Assembly: GCF_000771745.2 (NCBI RefSeq)
Contig: NZ_JPSL02000036.1
Coordinates: forward strand, 124,001-188,000
Direction: 5' to 3'
DNA length: 64,000 nt
DNA from: Thermus filiformis
GTDB taxonomy: Bacteria; Deinococcota; Deinococci; Deinococcales; Thermaceae
The number at the start of each line of letters is the position of its first letter. The stretch's first letter is position 1. This document shows positions 63,481 to 64,000 of this stretch, piece after piece. The translations under genes and the position numbers were made by a program. The notes beneath the pieces were generated by a model that did not search any database, was not told where the DNA came from, and saw only the letters and a program-made list of their open reading frames with translations.

Positions 63481-64000
63481 GTGCGGCGGATCCGCCCCTG
63501 GCAGTGGCTTTTGCTCTTCCTCCTGGCCTACGTGGCCCTGACGGAGGCGGTCCGGCTTTGGGCCGGTCTGGTCTGGGCCGAGCGGGTGGCCCTCCTGGTG
63601 GGGGGGGTCGCGGTCTGGGCCTTCATCAACGGCCGCTTCGTCTTCGCCTTTTACCACGCCTTCCTGACCTCCTTGCGGGTCAAGGACCTTCCCCTCTGGG
63701 CGCCTAAGGCCGAGCACCTCCTCGTCCTCGCCCCCCACCCGGACGACGAGGTCCTGGCGGCGGGGGGGCAGATCCACGAGGTCCTGCGCCGGGGCGGGCG
63801 GGTGAGCGTGGTCTACCTCACCTCGGGGGACGGGTTTGACCTGGCCGCGGCCTCCCCCTTAAGCCCTAAGGCCCTGCGGCACCTGGCCCTGAGGCGGATG
63901 GTGGAGGCCCGGCAGGGGGCGGAGGCCCTGGGGCTTTCCCGGAAGGACCTCTACTTCCTGGGCTTTCCCGACCAGGGGCTTTACGAGCTCTTCACCACCC
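63481..64000 (+). CDS. LmbE/PIG-L-family deacetylase, N-terminal part
   Basis: The first 173 codons are in the window and the gene runs off the right edge. Two N-terminal helices (WLLLFLLAYVALTEAV and VALLVGGVAVWAFINGRFVF) precede the catalytic LAPHPDDEVLAAGGQIHEVLRRGGRV, with the His-Pro-Asp-Asp-Glu zinc motif of GlcNAc/MshB-type deacetylases. A second motif, GFPDQGLYELF, follows near the edge. It would be membrane-anchored. The usual third His motif lies beyond the window. Confidence 0.85.
   Translation, partial: MRRIRPWQWLLLFLLAYVALTEAVRLWAGLVWAERVALLVGGVAVWAFINGRFVFAFYHAFLTSLRVKDLPLWAPKAEHLLVLAPHPDDEVLAAGGQIHEVLRRGGRVSVVYLTSGDGFDLAAASPLSPKALRHLALRRMVEARQGAEALGLSRKDLYFLGFPDQGLYELFTT

Overview
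The window is chromosomal DNA from a Thermus species. This rests on the very high GC content, third codon positions that are almost all G or C, near-gapless operons joined by ATGA/GTGA overlaps, many leaderless promoters with the -10 hexamer 6-8 nt before the start codon, and proteins typical of the genus (EF-G-2, the TtuC-like E1 with a JAMM peptidase, CcsA/HemX-type heme genes). No rRNA, CRISPR array or prophage is visible. The species cannot be fixed from the sequence alone. No stretch over 300 bp is gene-free.

Layout. 1-8.4 kb: a cell-wall recycling island. A GntR regulator, anmK and nagA run left, divergent from a serine hydrolase, murQ (frameshifted near 2892), nagZ and a carbohydrate ABC importer, with a tandem operator between the two arms. 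8.4-14.1 kb: a leftward operon of a YceI protein, a pentaheme cytochrome, a membrane protein, a response regulator, a histidine kinase and a secreted protein, plus a DUF5666 lipoprotein. Both promoters carry the same 11-bp-spaced direct repeat. 14.2-28 kb: an accessory block of secreted, lipoprotein and membrane proteins (Ig-like plus beta-propeller, a duplicated domain with Pro/Gly linkers) in three units with near-identical promoter modules, next to a SARP-like regulator with an unusual domain order.

28.2-34.8 kb: a LacI-controlled sugar importer with a glycogen-debranching-type glucosidase. 34.8-37.3 kb: a HAD hydrolase gene split by a TnpB-only IS200/IS605-family element, followed by a CMD protein and the heme/cytochrome genes hemD, hemA and hemX. 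40.2-43.3 kb: a SHOCT-like/membrane/DUF2089 operon converging on a second two-component system. 43.4-49.2 kb: hemolysin III, PEP synthase, a MoxR ATPase and EF-G-2. 49.3-51.6 kb: a JAMM peptidase, an E1-like enzyme and citrate synthase. 51.6-57.9 kb: hairpin repeats, an RNA methyltransferase, tRNA(CAU), small proteins, NYN, FNR-like and ADH genes. 57.9-64 kb: a Zn/Mn importer with a Fur-family-like box, an IscR-like/IscS pair, acyl-CoA synthetase, a GNAT and the start of a LmbE/PIG-L deacetylase.

The most unusual items are: the TnpB element, with a TTGAT target, a structured 3' end and no zinc finger; the 14-28 kb locus with its triplicated promoter module; the shared response-regulator boxes; and a dispersed family of short hairpin repeats, some with GNRA loops, in at least six gaps. 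All functional assignments come from reading motifs in the sequence; no database search was run.
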